A DNA stretch of 64,000 nucleotides, from positions 343,642-407,641 of the forward strand of contig NZ_VZRA01000002.1 in the NCBI RefSeq assembly GCF_008802355.1, in the 5' to 3' direction. The notes beneath the pieces were generated by a model. It had not been told where the DNA came from. It saw only the letters and a program-made list of their open reading frames with translations, and did no database searches. Position numbers and translations under genes: made by a program. The first letter of the stretch is position 1; each line of letters opens with the position of its first letter. This document shows positions 54,003-62,299 of this stretch, one piece after another. The DNA comes from Oryzomonas sagensis (GTDB taxonomy: Bacteria; Desulfobacterota; Desulfuromonadia; Geobacterales; Pseudopelobacteraceae).

Positions 54003-55123
54003 GAGAGGCCTTCCTTGATCCCCAGCGCCATTTTATACCCTTCCAGGGTCTTTTCAGCGGTTTTTTCCCAGGTAAAATTTGCCAGAATATGTTTTCGCAA
54101 TGCCGGGTCTACCGGAGCCTCATAGGCTTTCGCAAGGGCTAGCCGGATCGACCCGACGGAATCCGGGGCGCAGTAGAAAGCATAATCCCGGAAGTAATCC
54201 CGGGTATCACCCTTATTGGTAATGACCAGATTGCAGCCCATGGCGCCTGCCTCCAGAGAAGAAAGTCCCGTCGTCTCCATCCAACTGACCAGGGCATGAA
54301 CCTTGGCCGCCTTGTAGTAGTGGGGCAGCAGGTTATGGTCGACTTCGCCGATAACATGCACATTGGGGCCGGCTTCTCTTTTTATCTGTTCGAAGTAGGC
54401 GCCATGGTTCGGCGCAGGCTTGCCGACCAGGACGAGCGGCCATGGCAACTCCTTCGCCGCCCGGACGAGGTCGAGCTGGCATTTTCTCCCTTCTATCCTG
54501 GCGACGCACAGGATACATCCACGGTATGGTTCAATCTCACGGGCGACAGTGGCCGTGCCGGGATCGAACAGGCCGATGTCTACTGAGTTCGGCACGATAA
54601 CATGGTTTTTTGCGCCCGCTTTGCTGAAATCCTTCATCAGCCTTTTCCTCTCTGATTCCGAATTCGGCAGCAGGACATCGACCATATCCAGGATGCTCTC
54701 CAGCAGCGGCCGATAGCCCTTGAGCAAGATATGGCCTGTTCCCTTGGTAATCTCGCTGTTTTTGACGGCCCGCGCCATGATCTTGAGGTACTCCATCTGG
54801 CCCCAGCTCAGGGCGTTGGCCAGGAGACCAAGCATGCCACGTCGCGCATGCCTGTCGTATTCTGCGTAGGACATGTATATCGTGGAAAGGACCACTTTTT
54901 TATGCTGTTTTTTCGCATTAAGCGCCTGGAGATAGATCTCCTGCGGACGGGTCAGATTAAACAGATGCACCACATCGTAGGGGGCCACATCTGGTTCGAG
55001 TTCGGTCGAAATGCCGACACGGACCCCCGCCCTCTCCAGATATTCCTTTGTCTTCAGGAGTTGGATCGTGTCCCCCCCGGGAACCGTGAAAAGCGTCTGC
55101 CGTGATTGAAAAAGCACGTTCAT
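53999..55123 (-). CDS. Glycosyltransferase family 4
   Basis: ATG at 55123 lies one base after the previous stop; 374 residues. The N-terminal GT-B domain has VPGGDTIQLLKTKEYLERAG and VVHLFNLTRPQEIYL. The donor domain has VARIEGRKCQLDLVRAAKE, VHVIGEVDHNLLPHYYKAA and the ETTGLSSLEAGAMGCNLV motif with the EX7E glutamates. It is a cytosolic retaining enzyme; the sugar is not deducible. Confidence 0.87.
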   Translation of the reverse strand: MNVLFQSRQTLFTVPGGDTIQLLKTKEYLERAGVRVGISTELEPDVAPYDVVHLFNLTRPQEIYLQALNAKKQHKKVVLSTIYMSYAEYDRHARRGMLGLLANALSWGQMEYLKIMARAVKNSEITKGTGHILLKGYRPLLESILDMVDVLLPNSESERKRLMKDFSKAGAKNHVIVPNSVDIGLFDPGTATVAREIEPYRGCILCVARIEGRKCQLDLVRAAKELPWPLVLVGKPAPNHGAYFEQIKREAGPNVHVIGEVDHNLLPHYYKAAKVHALVSWMETTGLSSLEAGAMGCNLVITNKGDTRDYFRDYAFYCAPDSVGSIRLALAKAYEAPVDPALRKHILANFTWEKTAEKTLEGYKMALGIKEGLS

Positions 55124-55124
55124 A

Positions 55125-56270
55125 TCAGTGCCCAAGTATCTGTTCGATCTGATCGACTCTTGCCTGCCATGAATTATGCTGGGCAAATTGGATGCGCTGC
55201 CGCTTCCTGGCATCATCCCGATGCTCATCGAGCGCCTGTGAGAGCGCCGGTTCTATCTCCTCAGGGGTGGAATAGAGGTAAACGAGGTCCGCGTAGTTTT
55301 CCATCTCCTTTGTCCTCGCACCAATGATCGGCATTCCGAAGATCGAATACTCATACAGCTTTAACGGGTTGACGCTGTTTCCGACAGTATCGATGTTGAA
55401 CGGGCTCAGGCAGACATCGAAAGCTTTCATATACGCCGGAACCTCATCGAAGCTTTTTGCCCCGGCATAATACATGTTCTTGTACCGTGCCAAAAGCCGC
55501 CCCAGTTCCTCCTCCCGGTTAGTAAACCCGACGAGGACAACGGTCCCTTCTTTGAGAATTTCAGCGATTCTTTCAAAAACCCCGAAATCGATATGGTCAT
55601 ACAGGGACCCGACGAAACCAACCAGGGGCCTTGGCAATGCAGCAAGGTCGGCCGGGACAGTGGCGCTTTTCGAGAGAAAATGTTCCCAGCTCACTGCATT
55701 CGGGAGCAGATATGTTCTGGGATTTGCCGTTTTCATCTTTTTGAACAACTCGCCAGCCGTTGCAAAACACACATCCGCCTCGGACGCCAGGACACGTTCC
55801 GACCGTTCCATGCGATCCAGCATTTTTCTGTTTCTGGAATGGACGCGCGTGTCATCAATGCAGTCATAGATGATGCTGTTCTCCGGAAACAGGCTGCGGT
55901 CGATAATATTTTTCCACCAGTAGGGAAGATTGAGCATGACAATGGCATCGTTCCGGATGGCGTAACGTCTCTTGATATTCGAAAACCAGAGGGCAAACAG
56001 TATCCTGTCGAGGCGTTGGGTCGTGCCGAACCGGAATGTGGATAACGCCAGCAGGGGCCGGAGCAGGATCACGTTGTCGTGGGGAATTTCCGGCAACCGC
56101 AGCGATTTCCCGGTGAGCAGATGGTGAGCGATGTTCCCGAGCGACAGCATCGGCTCCACATAAAATACCCGATAGCCCCTGTTCGCAAATTCCACCGAAA
56201 GCGACTGGGGCCTTTGGAACAGGTTCCATTCCACATTGCTGAAATACAGGAGGTCGCCTTTTCCGTTCAT
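55125..56270 (-). CDS. GT-B glycosyltransferase
   Basis: ATG at 56270 is preferred because GGGGGAG lies 11 bases upstream; the GTG at 56282 is too close to it. The 381-residue protein starts DLLYFSNVEWNLFQRPQSLS, a pattern seen in glycosyltransferases of teichuronic or capsule loci. It continues with IYDCIDDTRVHS and the donor motif YAGAKSFDEVPAYMKAFDVCL. SPFNIDTVGNSVNPLKLYEY holds the nucleotide-sugar contacts. Confidence 0.82.
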   Translation of the reverse strand: MNGKGDLLYFSNVEWNLFQRPQSLSVEFANRGYRVFYVEPMLSLGNIAHHLLTGKSLRLPEIPHDNVILLRPLLALSTFRFGTTQRLDRILFALWFSNIKRRYAIRNDAIVMLNLPYWWKNIIDRSLFPENSIIYDCIDDTRVHSRNRKMLDRMERSERVLASEADVCFATAGELFKKMKTANPRTYLLPNAVSWEHFLSKSATVPADLAALPRPLVGFVGSLYDHIDFGVFERIAEILKEGTVVLVGFTNREEELGRLLARYKNMYYAGAKSFDEVPAYMKAFDVCLSPFNIDTVGNSVNPLKLYEYSIFGMPIIGARTKEMENYADLVYLYSTPEEIEPALSQALDEHRDDARKRQRIQFAQHNSWQARVDQIEQILGH

Positions 56271-56379
56271 ATCGTCCGTCACTCCCCCATTCCACCCGGT
56301 TCATGCCCTCTTTGAAATGATGGCGAGCCACCCGGCGGATGCTGCGTTACCGCATGGCCCGGCCACGATCTTTTCCTGA

Positions 56380-57273
56380 TCACGTCTTGCTCCGGTACTG
56401 TCGTGCCGCCGTGATCATCTCGCCCCACGCGGTTGTGTCCGCCCTGGGGTGGAACCATTGGTACAGCCTGTATTTTACCTCATTGACCGAGCAGAAAAGT
56501 TTGAACAGGGCGTCCCTTTTCCCGAACTTCGCCAGATAGTACAGGGAACTCTCGAACATAAACTTTTTCCGTAGGGATGAGTTGTTGAAGCTTTTGCCTT
56601 CCAGATGCTGGATGCGGGCCGGGGGGACAATTGCCGATCGGTGGCCGAGGCGGGAGATCCGTTGCGCCAGGTCGACCTCTTCGTAATAGGCAAAATAGTT
56701 CTCGTCGAATCCGCCGATTCGTTCGAAAACCTCCCGCCTGATGAAGAGATCGGCACCGGAAACGAAATCCACGGGGAACGGCACCCCCACAGGATTCAGG
56801 ACGATCCCCTCCTCCTTGTCCCGGAACGGGGACGAGCCGGGGAGGCTGTAGAAAAGCATCGATCCGACAGTCGGAAACCTGCCGAAGGATACCGCCGGCC
56901 TGTGGTCTTCATCGAGCAGCGAGGCCCCGCATGCTGCTATCGCCTTACTCTCCGGTCGTTCCATGAAGTCGAACAGGATCTTCAGGGCGTTATTCTGCAA
57001 CAGCGTGTCGGGGTTCAGGAGGAGGCAGTATTTGCCGTGTGCCAGCGCCACCCCGGCATTATTTCCCCCACCGAAGCCGATATTTTCCTCGGAGGCGAGT
57101 ACCCTCACCCCGGGATAAACGGATTCTACCATCTCGGCCGAGCCATCGTTTGATGCGTTGTCCACCACGATCACTTCGTACTCTACGCCTGCACTCCAGT
57201 CCAGTATTGAGCGAATGCAGTGCTGCAGCAGTTCTCTTGTCCGGAAATTGACGATAATGACGGACACATCCAT
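56380..57273 (-). CDS. Glycosyltransferase family 2 (rhamnosyltransferase-like)
   Basis: The 297-residue protein has VSVIIVNFRTRELLQHCIRS, VVDNASNDGSAEMV, ENIGFGGGNNAG and LLLNPDTLLQ (DXD-like metal site). GGFDENYFAYYEEVDLAQRI is the diagnostic block of rhamnosyltransferase-type GT2 enzymes. It has no membrane helix. It follows the Wzy-like gene by four bases. Confidence 0.87.
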   Translation of the reverse strand: MDVSVIIVNFRTRELLQHCIRSILDWSAGVEYEVIVVDNASNDGSAEMVESVYPGVRVLASEENIGFGGGNNAGVALAHGKYCLLLNPDTLLQNNALKILFDFMERPESKAIAACGASLLDEDHRPAVSFGRFPTVGSMLFYSLPGSSPFRDKEEGIVLNPVGVPFPVDFVSGADLFIRREVFERIGGFDENYFAYYEEVDLAQRISRLGHRSAIVPPARIQHLEGKSFNNSSLRKKFMFESSLYYLAKFGKRDALFKLFCSVNEVKYRLYQWFHPRADTTAWGEMITAARQYRSKT

Positions 57274-57277
57274 GCCG

Positions 57278-58462
57278 CTAACCCTCTGTCGTGTCTTTGG
57301 TGATGAGACCGAGCATGAAAAAGGTGAATGAGCTCCCTACCGGGACCAGGTAATACATGCGGAACGTTCCGACTAACGACAGCAGTACGATAATCAGATA
57401 AGATGCCTTGTCCGGCGCCTTTCTGTAGCAGAGGTACAACAACGCGGCAACGAACGACACCCCGACGATCCCTTCCTCCGCCAGAACGAACATAAGGGGG
57501 ATGTCGCTCGGGAATATGGTAGCGTAGAAATCAAAACCATAAAAATGATGGATGATGTCCTTCGGTATTGTCCCCCCGAACAGGTTGGAAGGTATGGGGT
57601 AGCCGAATATGGGGTACGCGTTGACCTTTTCCCAGACATAGTGAAGCGCCAACGACCTCCGCCACAGGGAGAGATAGGTATCGTGAGGGACATTGGTCAT
57701 GACCCAATACAACCCGGACACGATTGCCCCGGCGACCGCGAGAAACGAGACGGTAAAGACTACTTTTCTCCTCGTCAAATAGGGCTCACACCTTGTGCCG
57801 ATCAGGAACAACGAGACGATAATGATGGCCGGCAGTATCTGCTTTGTCTGGCAAATAAAGAAGGCGAACAGGATGAGCACTGTTCCCATGAGATACTTCG
57901 GCACCGGCAGCTCGTTTCTAATCAGCTTGAGGCTCAAGAGGAGATAGGCGTAAACGATGATGAATTCATCAATGCCGATGCGGTAGGTAACAAAAGGAAT
58001 TCGCGACGGCAGGGGGAATAACGGTTTGAAATGTGTGGAGAAGAAACCGGAGACCTCGAAAGCGAACAGAACCAAAACGGTGATGATCAGCATCCTTACG
58101 ATCAGGCGGTTCACGGTTTCTCTCGGCAGTACCGTCGATTGGCCTATCACGAAAAAATTCAATAGGAGAACCCAATTCCTGAGGGGATAGAGATAGCCGG
58201 GGAGCGTGTACTCGTGGGACAGGGCAAATGATGACACCGCAAGGATCCTCAGGGCAATGTAGGCGGCTATCAAAAGAGACAAGGCGGTAATGATCATCTT
58301 CCGCTGTAACAGCAAATATAAGCAGTAGGCAGAGCTCATGAGCAAAAGCACGTAGTGCCCATAGCGGAGGTACGCGTTACCCTGGCCCAATGCCGTTGCA
58401 GCGAAGCTGACCAGTCCCGTCCAAAACATCATGTAAACAATCAATACGTTCACGCAACACAT
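57278..58462 (-). CDS. Wzy-like O-antigen/exopolysaccharide polymerase
   Basis: The 394-residue protein has at least ten hydrophobic helices and a large periplasmic loop near 265-330 (PHDTYLSLWRRSLALHYVWE, then NAYPIFGYPIPSN). Sequence is poorly conserved in this family, so the call rests on topology, the loop and position beside wzx and wzz. It would join lipid-linked repeat units in the periplasm. Confidence 0.75.
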   Translation of the reverse strand: MCCVNVLIVYMMFWTGLVSFAATALGQGNAYLRYGHYVLLLMSSAYCLYLLLQRKMIITALSLLIAAYIALRILAVSSFALSHEYTLPGYLYPLRNWVLLLNFFVIGQSTVLPRETVNRLIVRMLIITVLVLFAFEVSGFFSTHFKPLFPLPSRIPFVTYRIGIDEFIIVYAYLLLSLKLIRNELPVPKYLMGTVLILFAFFICQTKQILPAIIIVSLFLIGTRCEPYLTRRKVVFTVSFLAVAGAIVSGLYWVMTNVPHDTYLSLWRRSLALHYVWEKVNAYPIFGYPIPSNLFGGTIPKDIIHHFYGFDFYATIFPSDIPLMFVLAEEGIVGVSFVAALLYLCYRKAPDKASYLIIVLLSLVGTFRMYYLVPVGSSFTFFMLGLITKDTTEG

Positions 58463-58485
58463 CCATGTGCATCCAGTTGGTTTCG

Positions 58486-59487
58486 TTATGACGAGGGGCG
58501 CTCATCCGGCAGGAGCTTCCTGAGATGAAATGCCGCCATATCCCCGCGGTTTGCTCTATTCAGGTCAACGGCTCTTCGCTGGAATTCGCAAATTTGCCTT
58601 TTAGTGAAGATTGATTTGCTTGGCGCACAGTGGTATGACCGCTCTGATTCGAGCGGTATGTTTCTCAGGTACTGCTCGCTCCCCCAGAATTGAAACGAAT
58701 CCGAATCATACACCACCTCGGCAACTCGAAGCCCCGCCTTTGCCGCGACTATATCCAGTGATGCGCGGGAATGGAGGTACAAGTGACGCGGTGCGTCGAT
58801 TTGCACCCAGTTCTCGCGGTAATGCTCCCATGCAAGCGAATCTACTGTCGGGATTCTGATCAAGACCGTCCCGGAATCGGTGAGAACCGATGCCGCAGTT
58901 TTGAGAATGTCCTCCGGTTCGGGCATATGTTCGAACGAATGGTTGAACATAATGAGGTCAAATCTTGTTTCAGTGTTCCGTATGTCGGGGAGCGACTGTT
59001 TTTTAATCGAGAGCCCGTTCCCGTAGACGATGTCCTTTTCGATATAGAGGTCAATGCCGAGCACTCCCTTGATGCCTGCCTCCTTCAGTTGGTACGGAAG
59101 CCTGCCGCTGCCGCACCCGACGTCGAGTATTGCCATGTGTTCCAACCCGTCCAACCCGGCGAAGAGCCATAAGGGAAAATCCGCAGGAAAGCACCGGCAC
59201 AAAATCCTCCCCATCATGCCCTTGTTGAACAGCAGATATCTGTTCCTTTGACGTCGCAGGAAGGCCTTGCACCCATGCAGGAGCGAACGTTCGTCTATAA
59301 TTGAATGGGCGTAGTATCCCGAGGGATAGAACCTGCCCATGTCTGTCGGAATCGTTGCGATCTGAAGGCAACGGCAGGACGGGCACTGGACATAGTCGAA
59401 CTCTTCATGGGAGCCGTAGAACATTTCCCGAATCCGGTATCCCTGCCCGTCGCCTGTTTTTCCGCATACCCTGCAGGTAAAAAACAT
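58486..59487 (-). CDS. Methyltransferase with N-terminal zinc ribbon
   Basis: The 333-residue protein starts with CRVCGKTGDG and CPSCRC, four cysteines that bind zinc. A class I methyltransferase follows, with AILDVGCGSGRLPYQLKEAG, GIDLYIEKD, DLIMFNHSFEHMPEPEDIL and SVLTDSGTVLIRIPTVDS. This architecture is common in sugar C- or O-methyltransferases of surface polysaccharide loci. It follows wzx in the operon. Confidence 0.85.
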   Translation of the reverse strand: MFFTCRVCGKTGDGQGYRIREMFYGSHEEFDYVQCPSCRCLQIATIPTDMGRFYPSGYYAHSIIDERSLLHGCKAFLRRQRNRYLLFNKGMMGRILCRCFPADFPLWLFAGLDGLEHMAILDVGCGSGRLPYQLKEAGIKGVLGIDLYIEKDIVYGNGLSIKKQSLPDIRNTETRFDLIMFNHSFEHMPEPEDILKTAASVLTDSGTVLIRIPTVDSLAWEHYRENWVQIDAPRHLYLHSRASLDIVAAKAGLRVAEVVYDSDSFQFWGSEQYLRNIPLESERSYHCAPSKSIFTKRQICEFQRRAVDLNRANRGDMAAFHLRKLLPDERPSS

Positions 59488-59514
59488 ACATGACCCCAGT
59501 GCCTTGCCGTGGGC

Positions 59515-61041
59515 CTACCGTGCATGGTAGGTACTCACGAACATGATTTTCCGTTTTTCTTCAGCATCCAATGAAACACACCAGAAAAAGGCTAAAAGCG
59601 CTGAAATAAATACGACCGCAAGGAGCAGCTTGAGCATCAAATCATGCAGGATTGTCGCAAGGCAGAGGGAAAGGATCAACAGGGCGGCAACTCCCACCGT
59701 GGTGACGATCGATCTGCCGATCCGGCGATCTGTTGACGGCATGGCATGATGGGCGAACCGGAACAGCAGGACCGCATCGACCGCCACGCGGAGAAGCCAG
59801 GCCACCGCTGCGCCCACGATTCCCATCCTGATGATCAGCGCCGCGGCGACCACCAGGTAGAAGGGGAGTTCCAGCAGGTGCAGCTTGGCAGTCATGTCGG
59901 GCCGCCCCAGGGCCTGAATCGCCGTGTACGGCACCTGCGCAGCAGAGTTGACGAAGATTCCCACCGCAAGGATCTGAAGGACCAGGGTGCTGTGCATGGC
60001 AAAGTCGCGGCCAAGCCACAGTTCCATGAGCGGTCCGGCCAGGACGATGATGGCGAGCGTAACCGGGGCCGATATAAACATGATGTATTTCAGCGACTGT
60101 TCGTACAAAAAGACAAACCGGCCGGGACCGCTGACCAGCATGGCGCTCAATTCCGGAAAAATTACCCCCAGCACGCTGCTTGAGATGATCCCCAGCTTCA
60201 TGACCATGTCGTACGGAGTTGCATAATACGCTACGGCACTTATGGTCATAAGCATGCCGACCAGGAACCGGTCCATGTAGCTCATGAAGGGGCCGATAAT
60301 GTTTGAGACCGTCAGCCACTTGCCGAAACCGAGCAATTTCTTTGCATCCGCCCTATTGGGCCATTGGGGGCGGGTCATCCCGGGAATGGCCTGAAGGCAG
60401 AAAAAGGAATAGGCGCTGAATTCCAGGATACGTACCAAGAGCAGGAGCGTCGTAATGGGGAACAGACTGTGTGAAAAAGGGAGCACGAGGAGCGGTGCGC
60501 AAAATGAGGCAGAGCTGACGGGGATCTTCACGGCGTTGATCAGGCCGAAACGTTGCTGCGCCTCGAGGACACCCCGCATCCCGGCGGTGCCGAGAACGAA
60601 CGGGATAGCAACGGCCAGCACAAAGAATGAAGAGATTGTTTCCCCTGTCAGGAACGCTGGGACCTTGAGGACGCAGGTCACCAGCAACGGGTTCAGGATT
60701 GCCAGCAGGATGCCTCCCACTGTGCCGAGGCAGAACAGCAGTATGGTGGATGACCATACCAGCCTGGCCAAGGCCGCCGTGTCTCCGCGAGCCGCGTAAT
60801 CGGCAGCGAATTTCGTGGTGGCACGGCCGGTGCCCATATCCAGGAAACCGAAATAGCCGACCACCATCCAGGAGAGTGTGAGCACTCCGAACCGCTCGGT
60901 TCCCAACCCCTTGACCAGGGCCGGTATGGAAAACAGGGCAACCACAATCGGCGCGGCAAAGCCGATCAGGTTAAAAAGCGTATTCCGCGCAAGGCGCCTC
61001 CCCGGCAAGGCGGCCTGGCCTATCGTGTTCCGCTCAGTCAT
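59515..61041 (-). CDS. Wzx-type flippase
   Basis: The 508-residue protein has about 12-14 helices and the polysaccharide-synthase start RNTLFNLIGFAAPIVVALFSIPAL, then GTERFGVLTLSWMVVGYFGFLDMG. It would flip undecaprenyl-linked repeat units to the periplasm. The start overlaps the stop of the wzz-like gene by 8 bases. Confidence 0.87.
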   Translation of the reverse strand: MTERNTIGQAALPGRRLARNTLFNLIGFAAPIVVALFSIPALVKGLGTERFGVLTLSWMVVGYFGFLDMGTGRATTKFAADYAARGDTAALARLVWSSTILLFCLGTVGGILLAILNPLLVTCVLKVPAFLTGETISSFFVLAVAIPFVLGTAGMRGVLEAQQRFGLINAVKIPVSSASFCAPLLVLPFSHSLFPITTLLLLVRILEFSAYSFFCLQAIPGMTRPQWPNRADAKKLLGFGKWLTVSNIIGPFMSYMDRFLVGMLMTISAVAYYATPYDMVMKLGIISSSVLGVIFPELSAMLVSGPGRFVFLYEQSLKYIMFISAPVTLAIIVLAGPLMELWLGRDFAMHSTLVLQILAVGIFVNSAAQVPYTAIQALGRPDMTAKLHLLELPFYLVVAAALIIRMGIVGAAVAWLLRVAVDAVLLFRFAHHAMPSTDRRIGRSIVTTVGVAALLILSLCLATILHDLMLKLLLAVVFISALLAFFWCVSLDAEEKRKIMFVSTYHAR

Positions 61042-62299
61042 GGTCGTAACCGTCCAGTTTGCCGGGGAGCCTTTTCATTGCCAGTACCCGAAAGGCATCG
61101 ATACCGGAGAATTTTTTCAGTTGCACGATCCGTTCGCTGTTGCCCGGGTCCCTCAGAACCCTCTCCCGGTAATCCAGGAGCAGGGCCAGGACGATGGACA
61201 GCAGGAAGCTCACCGCTCCGGCAATCGCAACCATGGCGGTCCGTTTCGGCTTTGCCCTTTTCTCCGGCTGCACCGCCCTGTCGATGACCTGAATTACCGC
61301 CGCGTCCCGGGCCTCGTCCAGCTTTGCTGCTTCGTACTGTTTGAGCAGCAGATCGTGCAAGGACTCATTGAACTTCAGGTCCCTCAATCTTCTGACGTAT
61401 TCCGTGCCAACCGAAGGCATGCGGCCGGTGGACATCATCGGGTCGTTTCCGGTGCCATGTTTCGACTCAAGCTTTGACAACTCGGCTTTCATCCCGCTTA
61501 GGGTCGCTTCAGCCTTTTGCAGGTCAGGGTTGTTCGCCTTCGAATAGGTCTTCAACACCTTTATTTCCACTTCCTTGGCGGCTATCCCCGCGCGCAGCTC
61601 GGAAATATTCTTGATGACCGCTTTCACCTGCTCTTCCACGTGCAGCGCCCCGGTTTTTTCCTGGAACCCTTTCACCCTTTCCTCGGCCTTGATGAGCGCT
61701 TCCTTTGTCTCCTTCAACTGTTCTTCAAAGAAGAATCTCCTTTGGGCGGCCTCGGTGACCGCAAGGCCCTTCGTCATGCCCTTCAGCTCCTCCACAAAGG
61801 CATTCGCCATATCGGCGGCCCTCTGGGGGACCCTGTCCTCCACCGAGATCACAACGACATTGCTCTTAGCATCACCCTGCACATTGATATTGTTAGTGAG
61901 GTGTTTCCTCGCGTCTTCGGACGTTTTGACGTCATAAAGCTTCCTGAGGTCGAACCTCCTGATGATGTTGTCAAGCACGGTCCTGCTCTGGAGCATGCCC
62001 ACATAGAGATCGGTCTGGCTGGTGCCGAGCATGCCGCTCAGCCCCGACAGACCGCCGCCGACCTGGCTCAACAGCTGGGAGGCCGTCCCCGCGTTGTTCT
62101 GCTGGGGCGGCAGGATCCTGGTTTCGGCCCGGTATATCTTTGGCAACATAAGACCCGCTATCGCCGTGACGGCCATGCAGGCGAGGGTTATCCCCACAAT
62201 GAGCCGTTTCCATTTCATGATGACGATCACATAATCGAGGAGATTTATCTCATCCTCTGCATGGTGGGTCTTTTCGGTTTGCAACGCGGTCTCCTTCAA
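61034..62299 (-). CDS. Wzz/GNVR polysaccharide chain-length regulator
   Basis: The 421-residue protein has a cytoplasmic start (INLLDYVIVIMKWKRLIVG) leading into the first helix, and a periplasmic region with long coiled coil (about 175-285). A GNVR-type segment lies near 300-340, and the second helix (MVAIAGAVSFLLSIVLALLLD) precedes a short tail. There is no C-terminal kinase. It sets polymer length together with the Wza-like exporter upstream (4-base overlap). Confidence 0.87.
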   Translation of the reverse strand: MKETALQTEKTHHAEDEINLLDYVIVIMKWKRLIVGITLACMAVTAIAGLMLPKIYRAETRILPPQQNNAGTASQLLSQVGGGLSGLSGMLGTSQTDLYVGMLQSRTVLDNIIRRFDLRKLYDVKTSEDARKHLTNNINVQGDAKSNVVVISVEDRVPQRAADMANAFVEELKGMTKGLAVTEAAQRRFFFEEQLKETKEALIKAEERVKGFQEKTGALHVEEQVKAVIKNISELRAGIAAKEVEIKVLKTYSKANNPDLQKAEATLSGMKAELSKLESKHGTGNDPMMSTGRMPSVGTEYVRRLRDLKFNESLHDLLLKQYEAAKLDEARDAAVIQVIDRAVQPEKRAKPKRTAMVAIAGAVSFLLSIVLALLLDYRERVLRDPGNSERIVQLKKFSGIDAFRVLAMKRLPGKLDGYDHD